Below, one piece after another: positions 1-8,513 of a stretch of DNA of 49,541 nt. Source of the stretch: Calothrix sp. HK-06 (GTDB lineage Bacteria > Cyanobacteriota > Cyanobacteriia > Cyanobacteriales > Nostocaceae); the NCBI RefSeq assembly GCF_001904745.1, contig NZ_MRCD01000068.1, forward strand, positions 1 through 49,541, in the 5' to 3' direction. How positions within the stretch are numbered: the first letter of the stretch is position 1; each line of letters begins with the position of its first letter. The notes beneath the pieces were generated by a model. That model saw only the letters and a list, made by a program, of their open reading frames with translations. It was not told the origin of the DNA and did not search any database. Both the position numbers and the translations under genes were made by a program.

Positions 1-2
1 CT

Positions 3-446
3 GTTATAGATATTACTCAAGCCGTCGAGTCCTTGCTGAATGCAGGCGCCAAAAAAGTCTTGGTTGCAGATTTACCAGATTTGGGTGATTTACCAGCAAC
101 TAAAAGCACTGCTAGTTCTCAAAGTTTAAGTGCAGTCACAAAATCACATAATCAGGGTTTAGCCAAATCATTATCACAACTGCGGCAAAAGTTTGACTCT
201 CAATCACAAATCATCGAGTTAGATATAAGTTCGCTCTATAGGGATGCAATTTCTAATCCATCTAAGTATGGTTTTACAAACGTGACAAGTGCTTGTTTCA
301 ATAAAGGAGCAGCTTGTAGTAATCCCAACCAGTTTCTATTTTGGGATGGTATTCATCCAACAACTGCCGCACATCAAATTATTGCTGAAAAAGGTTTTAC
401 TGCTCTTAATGCTCAAACTTCCCAATTACAGTTAGGCGCCGTTTAA
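3..446 (+). CDS. SGNH/GDSL-type esterase-lipase, C-terminal part (cut by window edge)
   Basis: The frame is open from the first bases of the window, so this is the C-terminal end of a longer protein. The visible piece starts with an alternating hydrophobic strand (VLVADLPDLGDLP) and ends with DGIHPTTAAHQIIA, which matches block V of SGNH/GDSL hydrolases, where the Asp and His of the catalytic triad sit. Such enzymes hydrolyse ester bonds in lipids or polysaccharides and are often secreted. The nucleophile Ser block and any signal peptide lie outside the window. There are two Cys in the insertion before the DxxH motif. A repeat-like stretch (TTTGTGTCCTTTGTGGTT) follows the stop. The family call is fairly sure; the substrate is unknown. 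Confidence 0.75.
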   Translation, partial: VIDITQAVESLLNAGAKKVLVADLPDLGDLPATKSTASSQSLSAVTKSHNQGLAKSLSQLRQKFDSQSQIIELDISSLYRDAISNPSKYGFTNVTSACFNKGAACSNPNQFLFWDGIHPTTAAHQIIAEKGFTALNAQTSQLQLGAV

Positions 447-546
447 CTCTTTCCTTTGTGTAATTTGTGTCCTTTGTGGTTATATATTTAAAACTACAAA
501 GGACAAAAGTATTACAATAAAGAAAGAGCATTAGGGTGAGGTGACT

Positions 547-1215
547 ATGCCTAAAGTGTTTCTAGGGATGAATCCATATTTAGAACAGCCAGAACTATGG
601 AATCAATTTCATAATCGTTTAATAATAGCAATTGCTGACGCATTAACGTCTCAAATCGTTCCTGTTTATCATGTCTCAATTGAGGAACGAGTTTACACAA
701 ACAATGATGATTCATTAGCAATTAATTTAGCTCTTGAAATTACGGAAAGGTTTCTAGAAATTAAATCTACTCGAACAGGTGAGGTAGTTACCGTCATTAA
801 GGTGCTTTCACCCAAAAATAAACGGTCAAAAGATGGTAGACAAGCTTACGAAAACAAACGGCTCAAAATTTTTGCTTCAAATACAAGTTTAGTAGAAATC
901 GATTTATTGCGGGCTGGGGAACCGATGCCGATTTCCGCAGGCGCCAAAACTGATTATTATATATTAGTAAGTCGAGGATATCAGCGACCAGATGCTGATT
1001 TATACGCATTTACTCTTCGTGATACTTTACCTGCTTTTCGTGTACCTTTGAAACAGGGTGATACAGAGCCAGTATTAGATTTGCAGCAATTGTTACATAA
1101 TATTTATGAGCGCGCAAGGTTTGACTTGGCTATTAATTACTCACAACCTGCCAAACCTCCATTATCCCCCGAAGATATAGCTTGGGCGTGGGAAATTTTA
1201 GGGACTTCTAAATAA
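547..1215 (+). CDS. DUF4058 family protein
   Basis: A 222-residue protein opening with FLGMNPYLEQPELWNQFHNRL, the signature start of the DUF4058 family common in filamentous cyanobacteria. The middle holds ITERFLEIKS and VTVIKVLSPKNKR, then LVEIDLLRAGEP, which resembles the core strands of restriction-like Uma2/PD-(D/E)xK relatives. Catalysis has not been shown and I do not claim it. I chose ATG 547 because AGGTG lies a few bases upstream; a GTG at 541 is in frame but leaves no room for a ribosome site. It stands alone, and a hairpin repeat of family A follows the stop and may end the transcript. Function unknown. Confidence 0.8.
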   Translation: MPKVFLGMNPYLEQPELWNQFHNRLIIAIADALTSQIVPVYHVSIEERVYTNNDDSLAINLALEITERFLEIKSTRTGEVVTVIKVLSPKNKRSKDGRQAYENKRLKIFASNTSLVEIDLLRAGEPMPISAGAKTDYYILVSRGYQRPDADLYAFTLRDTLPAFRVPLKQGDTEPVLDLQQLLHNIYERARFDLAINYSQPAKPPLSPEDIAWAWEILGTSK

Positions 1216-1230
1216 TAAAACATTCTAATT

Positions 1231-1294
1231 TTCTTGTGGGGTGGGCATTCTGCCTGCCTTATATTTGGAACGGGCAGGGATGCCCATTCCACGT
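1231..1294. repeat. Family A hairpin repeat, double copy
   Basis: Two inverted half-units built on CTTGTGGAACGGGCA face each other (left half degenerate, right half GGAACGGGCAGGGATGCCC then ATTCCAC). The unit sits between two convergent gene ends, so it may act as a bidirectional terminator. Other copies lie at 5433, 7297, 29752, 42370, 44520 and 47432. Confidence 0.75.
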
Positions 1295-1296
1295 GT

Positions 1297-2685
1297 TTAA
1301 AAGTATTCTACGCGCGCATCGAAACCTCTATCGCGCAGTTGGTCGCTTAGTCTTTGAGCTTCACTACGTTCGTTAAATGAACCTGCGTTTACATAATCAC
1401 CCAAACCAGATTTTGCTGCAAATGCTTGTGGTAATAATTGACGAACACGGTCTAATGTGTCGTTGGCAAATATAGGAATAACTACTACATAACGATTACT
1501 CCTTTCGGGTCGCTGTACTGCGGGTGGATTTGTGCTGTTACTTAAACCCAATGCTTGCCATGTATTAAAATCTACAAACCCTGTTGGCGCCAGTTGTCTT
1601 GCACGTTGGAACTGTGCAACTGCATCTCTAGTTGCTGGACCGTAAAACCCATCGGCGTTACCTCCAAAAATTCCCCACTGCTGCAAGCGTTGCTGTACAA
1701 TAATTACACGCTGGCTGCGTTCTCCAAGACATATTTCACCACGTGCCGTTGAACAATCGTTAGTGTTTGGGTTAGTGTTTGGATTGTTAGGGTTAACAAG
1801 AGCTTGAGAAATTAATGCCAAGGTTTGCGAGTCGGCGATACCATTAGGAATAAGTCCATTATTACGTTGAAAGTTAGAGACAGCATCGCGTGTTGTCGGG
1901 CCAAAAGTACCTGTTGGGTTAACAGGAAAGAAACCTAACTGTCGTAAATCTTCCTGTAATCTTCTAACAAGAAATCCTTTGTCACCATAATTTAAAGCGT
2001 TGGGCAAGCTATCTCCTCCAACACCACTACTAACACTACCGTCCAAACCACCACCAAAATTTCCAGCAGTGCGAATAGCTTGAAGAGTTCCAGCACCAAC
2101 TACTCCATCTGCACGCAAATTGTTCGCTTGCTGAAAACGAATTACTGCATTTTGAGTTTGTGGCCCGAAAGTAGTGGTTATTGGCCCGTTATAAAATCCT
2201 AAACGCGATAAATTACTTTGCAAGTTGCTGACTGCTTGTCCACGACTGCCTAAACTTAGTACTCCACTTGCGCTGCTACCACCACCTGTGTTACGGCTGT
2301 TACACTGTGAGCGTAATAGTTGCTGTGTTCTTGGACCGACTGAACCTACTGCTGGTAGTCTGTTTGCACGTTGAAAGCGAGTAACTGCGTCTTGAGTTTG
2401 TGAACCAAAGTTACCTGTTACTGGGCCATTGAAGTAACCTAATTGTTTTAAACATCTTTGAACGCTACTAACTTCTGTGCCTGAAGTTCCTCGTGATACA
2501 GCTAAACTTTGTCCTGCTATACTGACGACAAATAGTGACAGCATTACAGGTAAAAATCGCATCATTGCGTTAAAAGAAAGTTTACCCCAATTCCAAGATG
2601 CTAAACCAGATTGCATATTCGTGACTTCGACTTCTTCAGGCGCCTCATAAGGTGAAGCTAGATGCAGATAACCAGTATTTTCCAT
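1297..2685 (-). CDS. Peptidoglycan-binding repeat protein with SPOR-like C-terminus
   Basis: A 462-residue protein. Residues about 45-62 form a hydrophobic segment (FLPVMLSLFVVSIAGQSLAVS) that looks like a late signal anchor, so the body is probably periplasmic. Four PG_binding_1 modules follow, each with the pattern VxxLQxxLxxLGFxxGPxxxxFGxxTxxAVxxFQ; they lie near residues 70-125, 145-205, 235-290 and 320-380. The last 60 residues (YVVVIPIFANDT ... AQRLSDQLRDRGFDARVEYF) resemble a SPOR domain, which binds denuded septal glycan. Ser/Asn/Gly-rich linkers join the modules. No catalytic domain is visible, so it probably tethers or senses the wall. The gene is monocistronic, with a long upstream gap. 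Confident on domains; role inferred. Confidence 0.85.
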   Translation of the reverse strand: MENTGYLHLASPYEAPEEVEVTNMQSGLASWNWGKLSFNAMMRFLPVMLSLFVVSIAGQSLAVSRGTSGTEVSSVQRCLKQLGYFNGPVTGNFGSQTQDAVTRFQRANRLPAVGSVGPRTQQLLRSQCNSRNTGGGSSASGVLSLGSRGQAVSNLQSNLSRLGFYNGPITTTFGPQTQNAVIRFQQANNLRADGVVGAGTLQAIRTAGNFGGGLDGSVSSGVGGDSLPNALNYGDKGFLVRRLQEDLRQLGFFPVNPTGTFGPTTRDAVSNFQRNNGLIPNGIADSQTLALISQALVNPNNPNTNPNTNDCSTARGEICLGERSQRVIIVQQRLQQWGIFGGNADGFYGPATRDAVAQFQRARQLAPTGFVDFNTWQALGLSNSTNPPAVQRPERSNRYVVVIPIFANDTLDRVRQLLPQAFAAKSGLGDYVNAGSFNERSEAQRLSDQLRDRGFDARVEYF

Positions 2686-3162
2686 AATTTTACCAAAGTT
2701 TTACCAAGTAAGTTTTTTCGGTTAAAGAAATTACCTGTTATGGCATATACCTTACAGGCGTGTCAAACACTTAGGTTTATATCAAAGTGGTGAGGCAGAG
2801 TAGTTAAAGTAGCTATCGTGAATAGTCACGTTTGCTACGTTGTGTTTATTAAATAGAATCACCTTGACTTAGTAGTATTCCGGTTTTCTACCCAAAATTT
2901 TTGCTACATCTGACGCAGCCACTACATAAAAATCAAAAATACCAGAAATTAAAGCTTTTACGCCTTATTACCCCCAATTGCACACAACTATACACAAACC
3001 GTCTATAAATGGAAATATACCACTGACTTTCCTTACATGCGTCAATTTCCTAGATTAAATTTCGATAAATATCTGCTGTACTATGCTTTTATTCTAAGTG
3101 ATTTCGCTCGAAATTACTGAAGATACTATTGTAAATTTAAATACATATACTTATAGTGGACA
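2686..3162. other. Gene-free stretch upstream of the peptidoglycan-binding gene
   Basis: About 480 bp, AT-rich. It holds the minus-strand promoter region of the peptidoglycan-binding gene and a cluster of GTGGACA/TGTCCAC words at its right end. A plus-strand reading frame near 3098-3310 has atypical composition and runs into the ccs1 terminator, so I do not count it as a gene. Confidence 0.5.
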
Positions 3163-3186
3163 CAAAAATGTCCACAAATTGTGGAC
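3163..3186 (-). terminator. Intrinsic terminator of ccs1
   Basis: The perfect palindrome GTCCACAAATTGTGGAC (3170-3186) is followed, on the minus strand, by a run of five T (AAAAA at 3163-3167 on the plus strand). It lies about 60 bp beyond the ccs1 stop. Further copies of TGTCCAC/GTGGACA on both sides could form alternative stems. Confidence 0.65.
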
Positions 3187-3229
3187 TTTGTACTGTGGAC
3201 ATTTTTCATTTATTAAAACATTAAGCGCC

Positions 3230-3244
3230 AGAAACCTGGTTTCT
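3230..3244. repeat. Short palindrome AGAAACC-T-GGTTTCT at the ccs1 stop
   Basis: A perfect 7-bp inverted repeat directly abutting the ccs1 stop codon. It closely resembles the inner arms (AGAAACCGGGCTTCT) of the MITE-like element at 5471-5601, which suggests one dispersed family. Confidence 0.5.
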
Positions 3245-4633
3245 TTACGTAAGAGACACTTCTTTTTGGTTTTTAATGGATGCGGAATTTACTTTGTCAA
3301 GTATAGATAAAACTTCTTGTTCAAAAGCCACTTGTGCGCGGTTGGTTTTGCCACCTACATACAAGCGACCATCTTTTTGTAGTGCCCAAACTTGAGAGTG
3401 TGAGAAATAGCTCATTGCGACACCTGTCATTAAAATTGCAAACCCGCTATAAACGATGGGAATACCTGGGTCTGCTTTAATTTGCAATCCTGTACTGCCT
3501 ACGACATCGAGTAACTTTAATGTCACACCATTAATTTGTGTGGACATACCTGTTCGCAAGGTGTTTGCAAGTTGTCCTTTACTGTCGTATATCAACACCA
3601 TTCCCTGTAAGTCTTTCGCAAGTAATGATACACCTTCGCTTAAGTCGGGTTTGATAGGTATCCATGTACCCCAAATTCTACCTTTGCCGTTGGTATTAAG
3701 CGGCGCCATTGGTAACTGAAATATGGGACTATTATTAACGCGAACGCGAACAGCAGCAATACCCCAGTCGGTTTGGTAAAGAGTCACTCCATTATGGCGT
3801 AAAGGTTTGTTGACATATATTGTTTGATTATCAACTTCTTTACCTTGAGCATCTAATACCGACATTTTCGAGTAAAATTGGTCAATGCCACCTGAAGGTG
3901 TGTAGTCAATCCAAAAACGGTCAACATGTACCGACCAATCTTTAGGAACTTGTGATGCTGCAAAAGGACCCGCATCAATAATATTTTTGATTTGGAATGT
4001 TTCACCGCTTGGTACCATTTCTTGAGCAACGAACCCTGTCATGGCGCCGAAAATAGAACCAAGTAAAGTTATAACTATTCCAATGTGAACTATAATGGGT
4101 CCAATTCGACCAACAATACCTTTGCGTGCGTACAGTGTATTATCTTGTTGAAAGACTTTATATTGCTGATTTTGTAAAATCTCAGGTAATGAATTTAACG
4201 AAGCATCATCAAATTCTGCACTTAAAGCGAGTTTTTGAAATTGTTGAGGTCTTTCGTAAAATTTCCATTTACGTGCTGACTTCAAAGCAGGTAGCTGACG
4301 GGTAAATGTACAAGCAACTAAACTTGTGCCAAATAATATAAGTAGCGCTAAAAACCACCATGTGCGGTAAACATGGTCTAAACCAATGAAAAGTAAAACT
4401 TTCCAAGTCAGGAATCCAAATAAAGCTGGATGTTCAGGATAATTTGCTTGATAAAATGCTAGCGACTGCCCTTGTTCTATAACAGTACCAAGGATACTAA
4501 AACCTGCAATTACAAGTAGCATCACAATGGCAAGTCTTAAATCGGTCAATATTGGTAATAAATCTTGTCTTATTGAACGTTTAAGAAGAGAAAACCAATT
4601 AAGTTCTTTTTCAGTTGTGTTATCAGCAGTCAT
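3245..4633 (-). CDS. ccs1: Cytochrome c biogenesis protein Ccs1/CcsB (ResB family)
   Basis: A 462-residue membrane protein of the system II cytochrome c maturation machinery, which with CcsA delivers heme to apocytochromes on the lumenal side of the thylakoid or plasma membrane. The first 120 residues carry three membrane segments ([21 protein letters not shown], a short loop with [35 protein letters not shown]), followed by another near residues 175-195. A large lumenal domain holds [13 protein letters not shown], typical of ResB. A last helix near 395-415 follows GIPIVYSGF. Length is normal for cyanobacteria. The start lies 24 bp after the ccdA stop, so the two genes form one operon. CcsA is not in the window. 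Confidence 0.93.
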   Translation of the reverse strand: MTADNTTEKELNWFSLLKRSIRQDLLPILTDLRLAIVMLLVIAGFSILGTVIEQGQSLAFYQANYPEHPALFGFLTWKVLLFIGLDHVYRTWWFLALLILFGTSLVACTFTRQLPALKSARKWKFYERPQQFQKLALSAEFDDASLNSLPEILQNQQYKVFQQDNTLYARKGIVGRIGPIIVHIGIVITLLGSIFGAMTGFVAQEMVPSGETFQIKNIIDAGPFAASQVPKDWSVHVDRFWIDYTPSGGIDQFYSKMSVLDAQGKEVDNQTIYVNKPLRHNGVTLYQTDWGIAAVRVRVNNSPIFQLPMAPLNTNGKGRIWGTWIPIKPDLSEGVSLLAKDLQGMVLIYDSKGQLANTLRTGMSTQINGVTLKLLDVVGSTGLQIKADPGIPIVYSGFAILMTGVAMSYFSHSQVWALQKDGRLYVGGKTNRAQVAFEQEVLSILDKVNSASIKNQKEVSLT

Positions 4634-4657
4634 GTGGATTATATAAGCGATTATAAG

Positions 4658-5389
4658 CTAAATAGGAATTCGAGAAAGTAAAGAAAATACGCCAAATGCT
4701 ACTAACATTACACCACTGACAGGATTTATCCAACCCGACCAGCGTCGCAGTTCGAGTATCTTTTTTATAGAAGCAGTAAATGTGCCTGCTAAAATTAACG
4801 GCGCCACATAACCTAATGTATAGGAAAGTAATAAAACTCCACCCATAAATAAATCTTGTTGTTTTGCTACCCACCCTAGTAAACTTACTAAAACTGGGGT
4901 ACTACAAGGAGAAGCAACTAATCCAAAACTGAGACCAATACAATACGCGCGCACACCTTGAGGTAAATCTTGAGAAATCCAATCAGTACCACCAAAAGAG
5001 GGTAATTGTAAAGGTAAAGCTTCGAGGAGGTTTAACCCCATTAAAATAGCGATAATACTAACAATTATCGGTAAACCAATTCCAATTTGACCGTATACTC
5101 TTCCAAAACCTGCGGCAAATATACCTAAACCAGCAAGTGTGGTTGCCAAACCTAAAGAAAACCAAGTTGACTGAGAAAAAGCTTGTAAACGACTTTTAGT
5201 TTCGTATCCGCCAATATAACCGATTGTAATTGGTAGCATTGACAGCATACAAGGTGTAAGACTGGTGAGCAATCCAGCTAAAAATATTACACCAATACTG
5301 ATGATACTCAAATGCGTAAGTTGACTAGCGACAATACCGTTAGCAAAGCGTTCGAGTTGATAAAGTTGGGTAGAAAGAGTTTCCAGCAT
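4658..5389 (-). CDS. ccdA: Thiol-disulfide transporter CcdA
   Basis: A 243-residue polytopic protein that passes electrons from cytoplasmic thioredoxin across the membrane to keep apocytochrome c cysteines reduced for heme attachment. It shows six hydrophobic segments and the two expected redox Cys: C47 in LTSLTPCMLSMLPITIGY and C162 in ASPCSTPVLVSLLGWV. It ends just before ccs1 on the same strand, the usual cyanobacterial pairing, with ftsW upstream on the same strand as in many relatives. The inserted MITE and peroxidase remnant now separate it from ftsW. Start chosen at ATG 5389; no clear alternative. Confidence 0.93.
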   Translation of the reverse strand: MLETLSTQLYQLERFANGIVASQLTHLSIISIGVIFLAGLLTSLTPCMLSMLPITIGYIGGYETKSRLQAFSQSTWFSLGLATTLAGLGIFAAGFGRVYGQIGIGLPIIVSIIAILMGLNLLEALPLQLPSFGGTDWISQDLPQGVRAYCIGLSFGLVASPCSTPVLVSLLGWVAKQQDLFMGGVLLLSYTLGYVAPLILAGTFTASIKKILELRRWSGWINPVSGVMLVAFGVFSLLSRIPI

Positions 5390-5432
5390 GGGTGTTGATA
5401 AAGTTAGGATGCTTACTCTGCTTGCATTCTAA

Positions 5433-5461
5433 CGTGGAACGGGCAGAGAATGCCCGTTGGA
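5433..5461. repeat. Family A hairpin repeat, single copy
   Basis: CGTGGAACGGGCA, then GAGAA, then TGCCCGTTGGAG: an imperfect hairpin with a GGGCA/TGCCC core. It lies upstream of ccdA, immediately left of the MITE-like element. Confidence 0.65.
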
Positions 5462-5470
5462 GTGCATAAG

Positions 5471-5601
5471 TTAACTCACATCTTGCAGCATTCTCAATAA
5501 GCTTAAAGAAACCGGGCTTCTGTACGAAAAAATCAACGTTTTATAGCAAAGTTTTTGTCAAGAAGCCCGGTTTCTAGGCAGGCGTGCAAGATGTGAGTTA
5601 A
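5471..5601. mobile_element. MITE-like element with nested inverted repeats
   Basis: The outer arms are a perfect 17-bp inverted repeat: TTAACTCACATCTTGCA at 5471-5487 and its complement at 5585-5601. Inside lies a second perfect 15-bp pair: AGAAACCGGGCTTCT at 5507-5521 and its complement at 5561-5575. The total is 131 bp with no coding frame. Such a structure is expected of a non-autonomous element moved by a transposase in trans. No clear target duplication is visible, though the arms begin and end in TTAA. It lies against the 3' end of a peroxidase pseudogene. Confidence 0.65.
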
Positions 5602-5607
5602 TGGGTG

Positions 5608-5924
5608 TTAAGCTGCTTCGAGTAACGGTTGAGCAAGATATTTTCCTTATGTTTTAACTCCTGGTAAGCTGAAGAAATATTCTCCTCCAATTGGTTTGAT
5701 GTATTCTTCAAGGGGTTCACCGTTAAGACGATTTTGGACTGTGATAAATTCTGTCTCCAAGTTTGCTTGGAAACATACAAACAATAAACCCATTATAATT
5801 GTTTAATTTATCGAAACCGTGCGAGTCACTAAAACCGCGTCGTAGTATTAAACGTAACTCTGATTCACAAGAGTTTGCAAAACTAATATGAGCGTAAGTA
5901 TGGAATTTATTCCCCTTTTTTGTC
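5608..5924 (-). pseudogene. DyP-type peroxidase, C-terminal remnant
   Basis: Reading the minus strand gives HISFANSCESELRLILRRGFSD, then [11 protein letters not shown]. After a one-base insertion in a T run (about 5771-5773) the frame continues as [19 protein letters not shown], then [17 protein letters not shown], a TAA codon (5647-5649), and finally GKYLAQPLLEAA before the true stop. The order of [42 protein letters not shown] and YL...LL matches the C-terminal third of heme-dependent dye-decolorizing (DyP) peroxidases. The N-terminal two thirds are absent. One frameshift, one internal stop and the truncation make it a dead gene. Known from family motifs, not from a search. Confidence 0.7.
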
Positions 5925-5948
5925 TTCGTAATGCTTAGGAACGCACAT

Positions 5949-5975
5949 CTGTTACATCCGCTTTATCCGTTGCCA
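5949..5975. repeat. Family C repeat (TTACATCCG ... ATCCGTTGCCA)
   Basis: A copy of a dispersed unit, here GTTACATCCGCTTTATCC followed by GTTGCCA, starting 5 bp beyond the ftsW stop. Other copies lie at 30082-30113, 39636-39668 and 39787-39871. Confidence 0.65.
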
Positions 5976-5979
5976 GTTG

Positions 5980-7176
5980 TCAACGTGATGTAGTAATGCG
6001 TCTACGTCTTTTAGTTCGTGTTAATTCTGGGTTGATTGGTACAACTTCAGCTTCGCTACTTTCGCGAGCAACACGAACTAGTAAAGCTGCGGCAAGTAAA
6101 CTGGCTATCATTGAGTTACCACCGTAACTAAATAATGGTAAAGGTAAACCAGTAGTTGGCAAGGCGCCTGTAGTTACACCAATATGTAGTAATGACTGTC
6201 CAACCATGACCACAGTAATGCCAATTGCAATAAGTCGGTAAATAGGATTGGTTGCTTTGATTGCCACAATTAAACCTAAAGTGGCGTATATAGCCAGTAA
6301 TGATAGCAATACCATGCAGCCAACGAAGCCAAATTCTTCAGCAAACACAGAAAATATAAAGTCGGTATCTTGAATAGGTAGATAAAAAAGTTTTTGTTGC
6401 GATAACCCATACCCTGTTCCCGACTGTCCACCGGAACCAACTGCAAGTAAACTTTGTACTAGCTGATAACCGTTACCTGTCGCATCTGCCCAAGGGTTGA
6501 TAAAAGACATTACTCGTTTACGTTGGTATTCACGGATGCTGATACTTAATGTGGCAAGTACAATTCCACCGAGTGCGGTGCTTCCTAAATATTTATAAGG
6601 TAGTCCGGCGCCGAGTGCAATTAACCATATAGTCATTCCGCACAACGAAGCAGTACTAAGGTTTGGCTGGGCAAGTATACCTAAAACAACTAAGCCAAAC
6701 ACACCTAGCCAAGTAAACCTCACACGCCATGTTAATCTATCCCATTGTCCAAATAATCGGGCGCTTTGAATAACCAAAAAAGGTTTAATTAATTCAGACG
6801 GTTGAATTGGAACTGGACCGAGTAACCTACGTGCGGCGCCTAAGTCACTTTTACCAAGTCCAGGAATTAGCGTCACAAAAATTAGCAGCAACATCAAGAA
6901 GATAAACCAGTGAGATATACCTGTTATCTTCTTAACTGGGGTATTAACAATAATATTGAATCCTAATATGCCAACGACAACCCAAATGAGTTGGCGCTTA
7001 AAGTAATACAATCCATCTTGGAACTTTGCATCTGCTACTGGGTAAGACGCACTAAACAAAACTGCGAGTCCTACAAACAGCCAAACCATAGTCAGCCAGC
7101 GCAATAAACGCGCTTCAAGTGCCCAACTGTTTACAGAGTCATCTAAAAATGGTATCAGGCGACGAATTATCTTCAC
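5980..7176 (-). CDS. ftsW: Septal peptidoglycan polymerase FtsW (SEDS family)
   Basis: A 398-residue protein with about ten membrane helices. SEDS proteins polymerise lipid II into glycan strands at the division septum together with a class B penicillin-binding protein. Family marks are visible: FSASYPVA after the first helix, GAARRLLGPVPIQPSELIKPFLV, AQPNLSTASLCGMTIW, the large loop with GNGYQLVQSLLAVGSGGQSGTG ending in DTDFIFSVFAEEFGFVG, and GLPLPLFSYGGNSMIASLLA. The tail is basic (TRTKRRRRITTSR), as expected for the cytoplasmic end. The divisome type FtsW is favoured over RodA by the cyanobacterial ftsW-ccdA-ccs1 neighbourhood. Start at ATG 7176. Confidence 0.92.
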   Translation of the reverse strand: MKIIRRLIPFLDDSVNSWALEARLLRWLTMVWLFVGLAVLFSASYPVADAKFQDGLYYFKRQLIWVVVGILGFNIIVNTPVKKITGISHWFIFLMLLLIFVTLIPGLGKSDLGAARRLLGPVPIQPSELIKPFLVIQSARLFGQWDRLTWRVRFTWLGVFGLVVLGILAQPNLSTASLCGMTIWLIALGAGLPYKYLGSTALGGIVLATLSISIREYQRKRVMSFINPWADATGNGYQLVQSLLAVGSGGQSGTGYGLSQQKLFYLPIQDTDFIFSVFAEEFGFVGCMVLLSLLAIYATLGLIVAIKATNPIYRLIAIGITVVMVGQSLLHIGVTTGALPTTGLPLPLFSYGGNSMIASLLAAALLVRVARESSEAEVVPINPELTRTKRRRRITTSR

Positions 7177-7296
7177 TATCGGTACACTGGGTGAAGTTAC
7201 TAAGTATAAACAACAAACGATATTACTCGATAAAACCCAAATTTACCCACCAATTCCATAAATTAGTTATGCAATAGTATTTATAGATACATGTAT

Positions 7297-7325
7297 CTTG
7301 TGGAATGGGCAACCGTGCCTGTTCC
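7297..7325. repeat. Family A hairpin repeat, single degenerate copy
   Basis: CTTGTGGAATGGGCA then ACCGTGCCTGTTCC. It lies between the divergent 5' end of ftsW and the 3' end of the apc operon. Confidence 0.5.
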
Positions 7326-7347
7326 AAAAATAAATTATGATACTGAT

Positions 7348-7372
7348 AAAAAAGAGGTCTTTTTAGACCTCT
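7348..7372 (-). terminator. Intrinsic terminator of the apcABC transcript
   Basis: A perfect 8-bp stem, AGAGGTCT (7353-7360) and AGACCTCT (7365-7372), with a 4-base loop. On the minus strand it is followed by a T run (AAAAA at 7348-7352 on the plus strand). It lies 47 bp beyond the apcC stop and is a textbook rho-independent terminator. Confidence 0.88.
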
Positions 7373-7418
7373 GGGTAACTCCCGATAGTAATTTCTTGTT
7401 GGAGAGTAAGTATATAAG

Positions 7419-7622
7419 TTATAGAAGACCTGTGTTTAAACCTTGTTTGCCAGTAGCAAGTTCAACTTTAACGATTCTGCCACCCATTTTTTGAATACGT
7501 TGCTGTTCTTTGAACCAGTTTTCGTAAGGAACTAGTTTTGTGAAGAAGGTATTTTGAAGTTCGCGTTGGGTTCTAATCCGGGTTTGGCTAGGTACACAAG
7601 CTGTAACTTTAAACATCCGCAT
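7419..7622 (-). CDS. apcC: Phycobilisome small core linker (Lc 7.8)
   Basis: A 67-residue protein, MRMFKVTACVPSQTRIRTQR at the start and GGRIVKVELATGKQGLNTGL near the end, matching the small allophycocyanin core linker. It sits inside the end discs of the core cylinders and tunes the AP trimers to which it binds. It is a single CpcD-like domain, which is the full usual length. GGAG lies upstream of the ATG at 7622; a second ATG two codons later (7616) is also possible. It is the last gene of the apcA-apcB-apcC group and is separated from apcB by 300 bp, with a terminator directly behind it. Confidence 0.95.
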   Translation of the reverse strand: MRMFKVTACVPSQTRIRTQRELQNTFFTKLVPYENWFKEQQRIQKMGGRIVKVELATGKQGLNTGLL

Positions 7623-7798
7623 GGTGATAAGTCTCCTGTATGAAGTGGAATATCTTTTTTATTTCAAAAATTATGGGTGTTGAATATTTGCCTACTCATT
7701 GCAAGACTGGGAATCAATCATCAATACTAGCCTGCCAAAACTCATTAAACAAAACTTACTCAATATCTAAGTGACTTTATGTATAGTTTTGTCTATCC

Positions 7799-7825
7799 AC
7801 TTAGCACTCAGCACTCAGCACTTTT
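7799..7825. repeat. STRR-type tandem repeat (AGCACTC)
   Basis: Heptamers AGCACTC-AGCACTC-AGCACTT start at about 7802, with looser copies (CAGCCTTCTAGCACTCACAA) to 7862. Short tandemly repeated sequences of this type are characteristic of heterocystous cyanobacteria. The run occupies the 300-bp apcB-apcC gap (7623-7922), which holds no gene. Confidence 0.75.
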
Positions 7826-7922
7826 TACTCAATAAGCTCTCAGCCTTCTAGCACTCACAACTGATTCCCAGCCCTTAAATTACGCAGTTAATTTGTAGCT
7901 AAATGCGCGCGTGTTACGACTA

Positions 7923-8408
7923 TTAGCTCAAGCCAGAGCTAATGTAGTCTAAGTAAACGCCCATTTCTTTACCAGCGTCAGGACCTACCAAGCTAGCAGT
8001 CACTTCTTTGATTGATTGAATAGCTTGTACGGTGGCGCCTACGGGTACACCTAATGAGTTGTAGGTTTCTTTCAAACCGTTAAGTACGCGCTCATCTAAA
8101 ATAGATGGGTCGCCAGCTAACATTGCGTATGTAGCATAACGGAGGTAGTAGTCTAAGTCGCGGATGCAAGCAGCATAACGACGTGTGGTGTACATGTTAC
8201 CACCTGGACGGGTGATATCTGAGTACAACAATGATTTAGCAACAGCTTCTTTTACGATTGCAGCTGCGTTTGCACTGATGGTGGTAGCTGCACGAACGCG
8301 AAGTTCGCCTGTTGCAAAGTAACCTTTGAGTTTGTCGATGGCAGATGAATCAAGGTACTTACCTTGAACGTCTGAAGAATTGATTACTGAGGTAATTGCG
8401 TCTTGCAT
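7923..8408 (-). CDS. apcB: Allophycocyanin beta subunit
   Basis: A 161-residue globin-like phycobiliprotein, the exact family length. With ApcA it forms the alpha-beta monomers and trimers of the phycobilisome core, which receive energy from the rods and pass it to the photosystems. The chromophore Cys is in [20 protein letters not shown], near residue 81, where phycocyanobilin is bound by a CpcS-type lyase. The N-terminus [20 protein letters not shown] and [15 protein letters not shown] are typical. It lies 105 bp downstream of apcA and is almost certainly cotranscribed with it. Confidence 0.97.
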   Translation of the reverse strand: MQDAITSVINSSDVQGKYLDSSAIDKLKGYFATGELRVRAATTISANAAAIVKEAVAKSLLYSDITRPGGNMYTTRRYAACIRDLDYYLRYATYAMLAGDPSILDERVLNGLKETYNSLGVPVGATVQAIQSIKEVTASLVGPDAGKEMGVYLDYISSGLS

Positions 8409-8513
8409 TGTTGTTATTTCCTTATTTCCAACCGTAATTACAATAATCCGGCGCCTAATTTTAATCAGATTGAGTCAAAGAAAGAGATTAATCATTTATA
8501 GATTAAATCAAAA

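Noticed and set aside
3098-3310. Plus-strand frame of 70 codons
   Set aside because: It crosses the ccs1 terminator and the 3' end of ccs1, has no ribosome site, and encodes text unlike a protein family.
5598-5780. 60-codon minus-strand frame ([13 protein letters not shown])
   Set aside because: It is out of frame relative to the peroxidase remnant, which is read in two other phases of the same strand.
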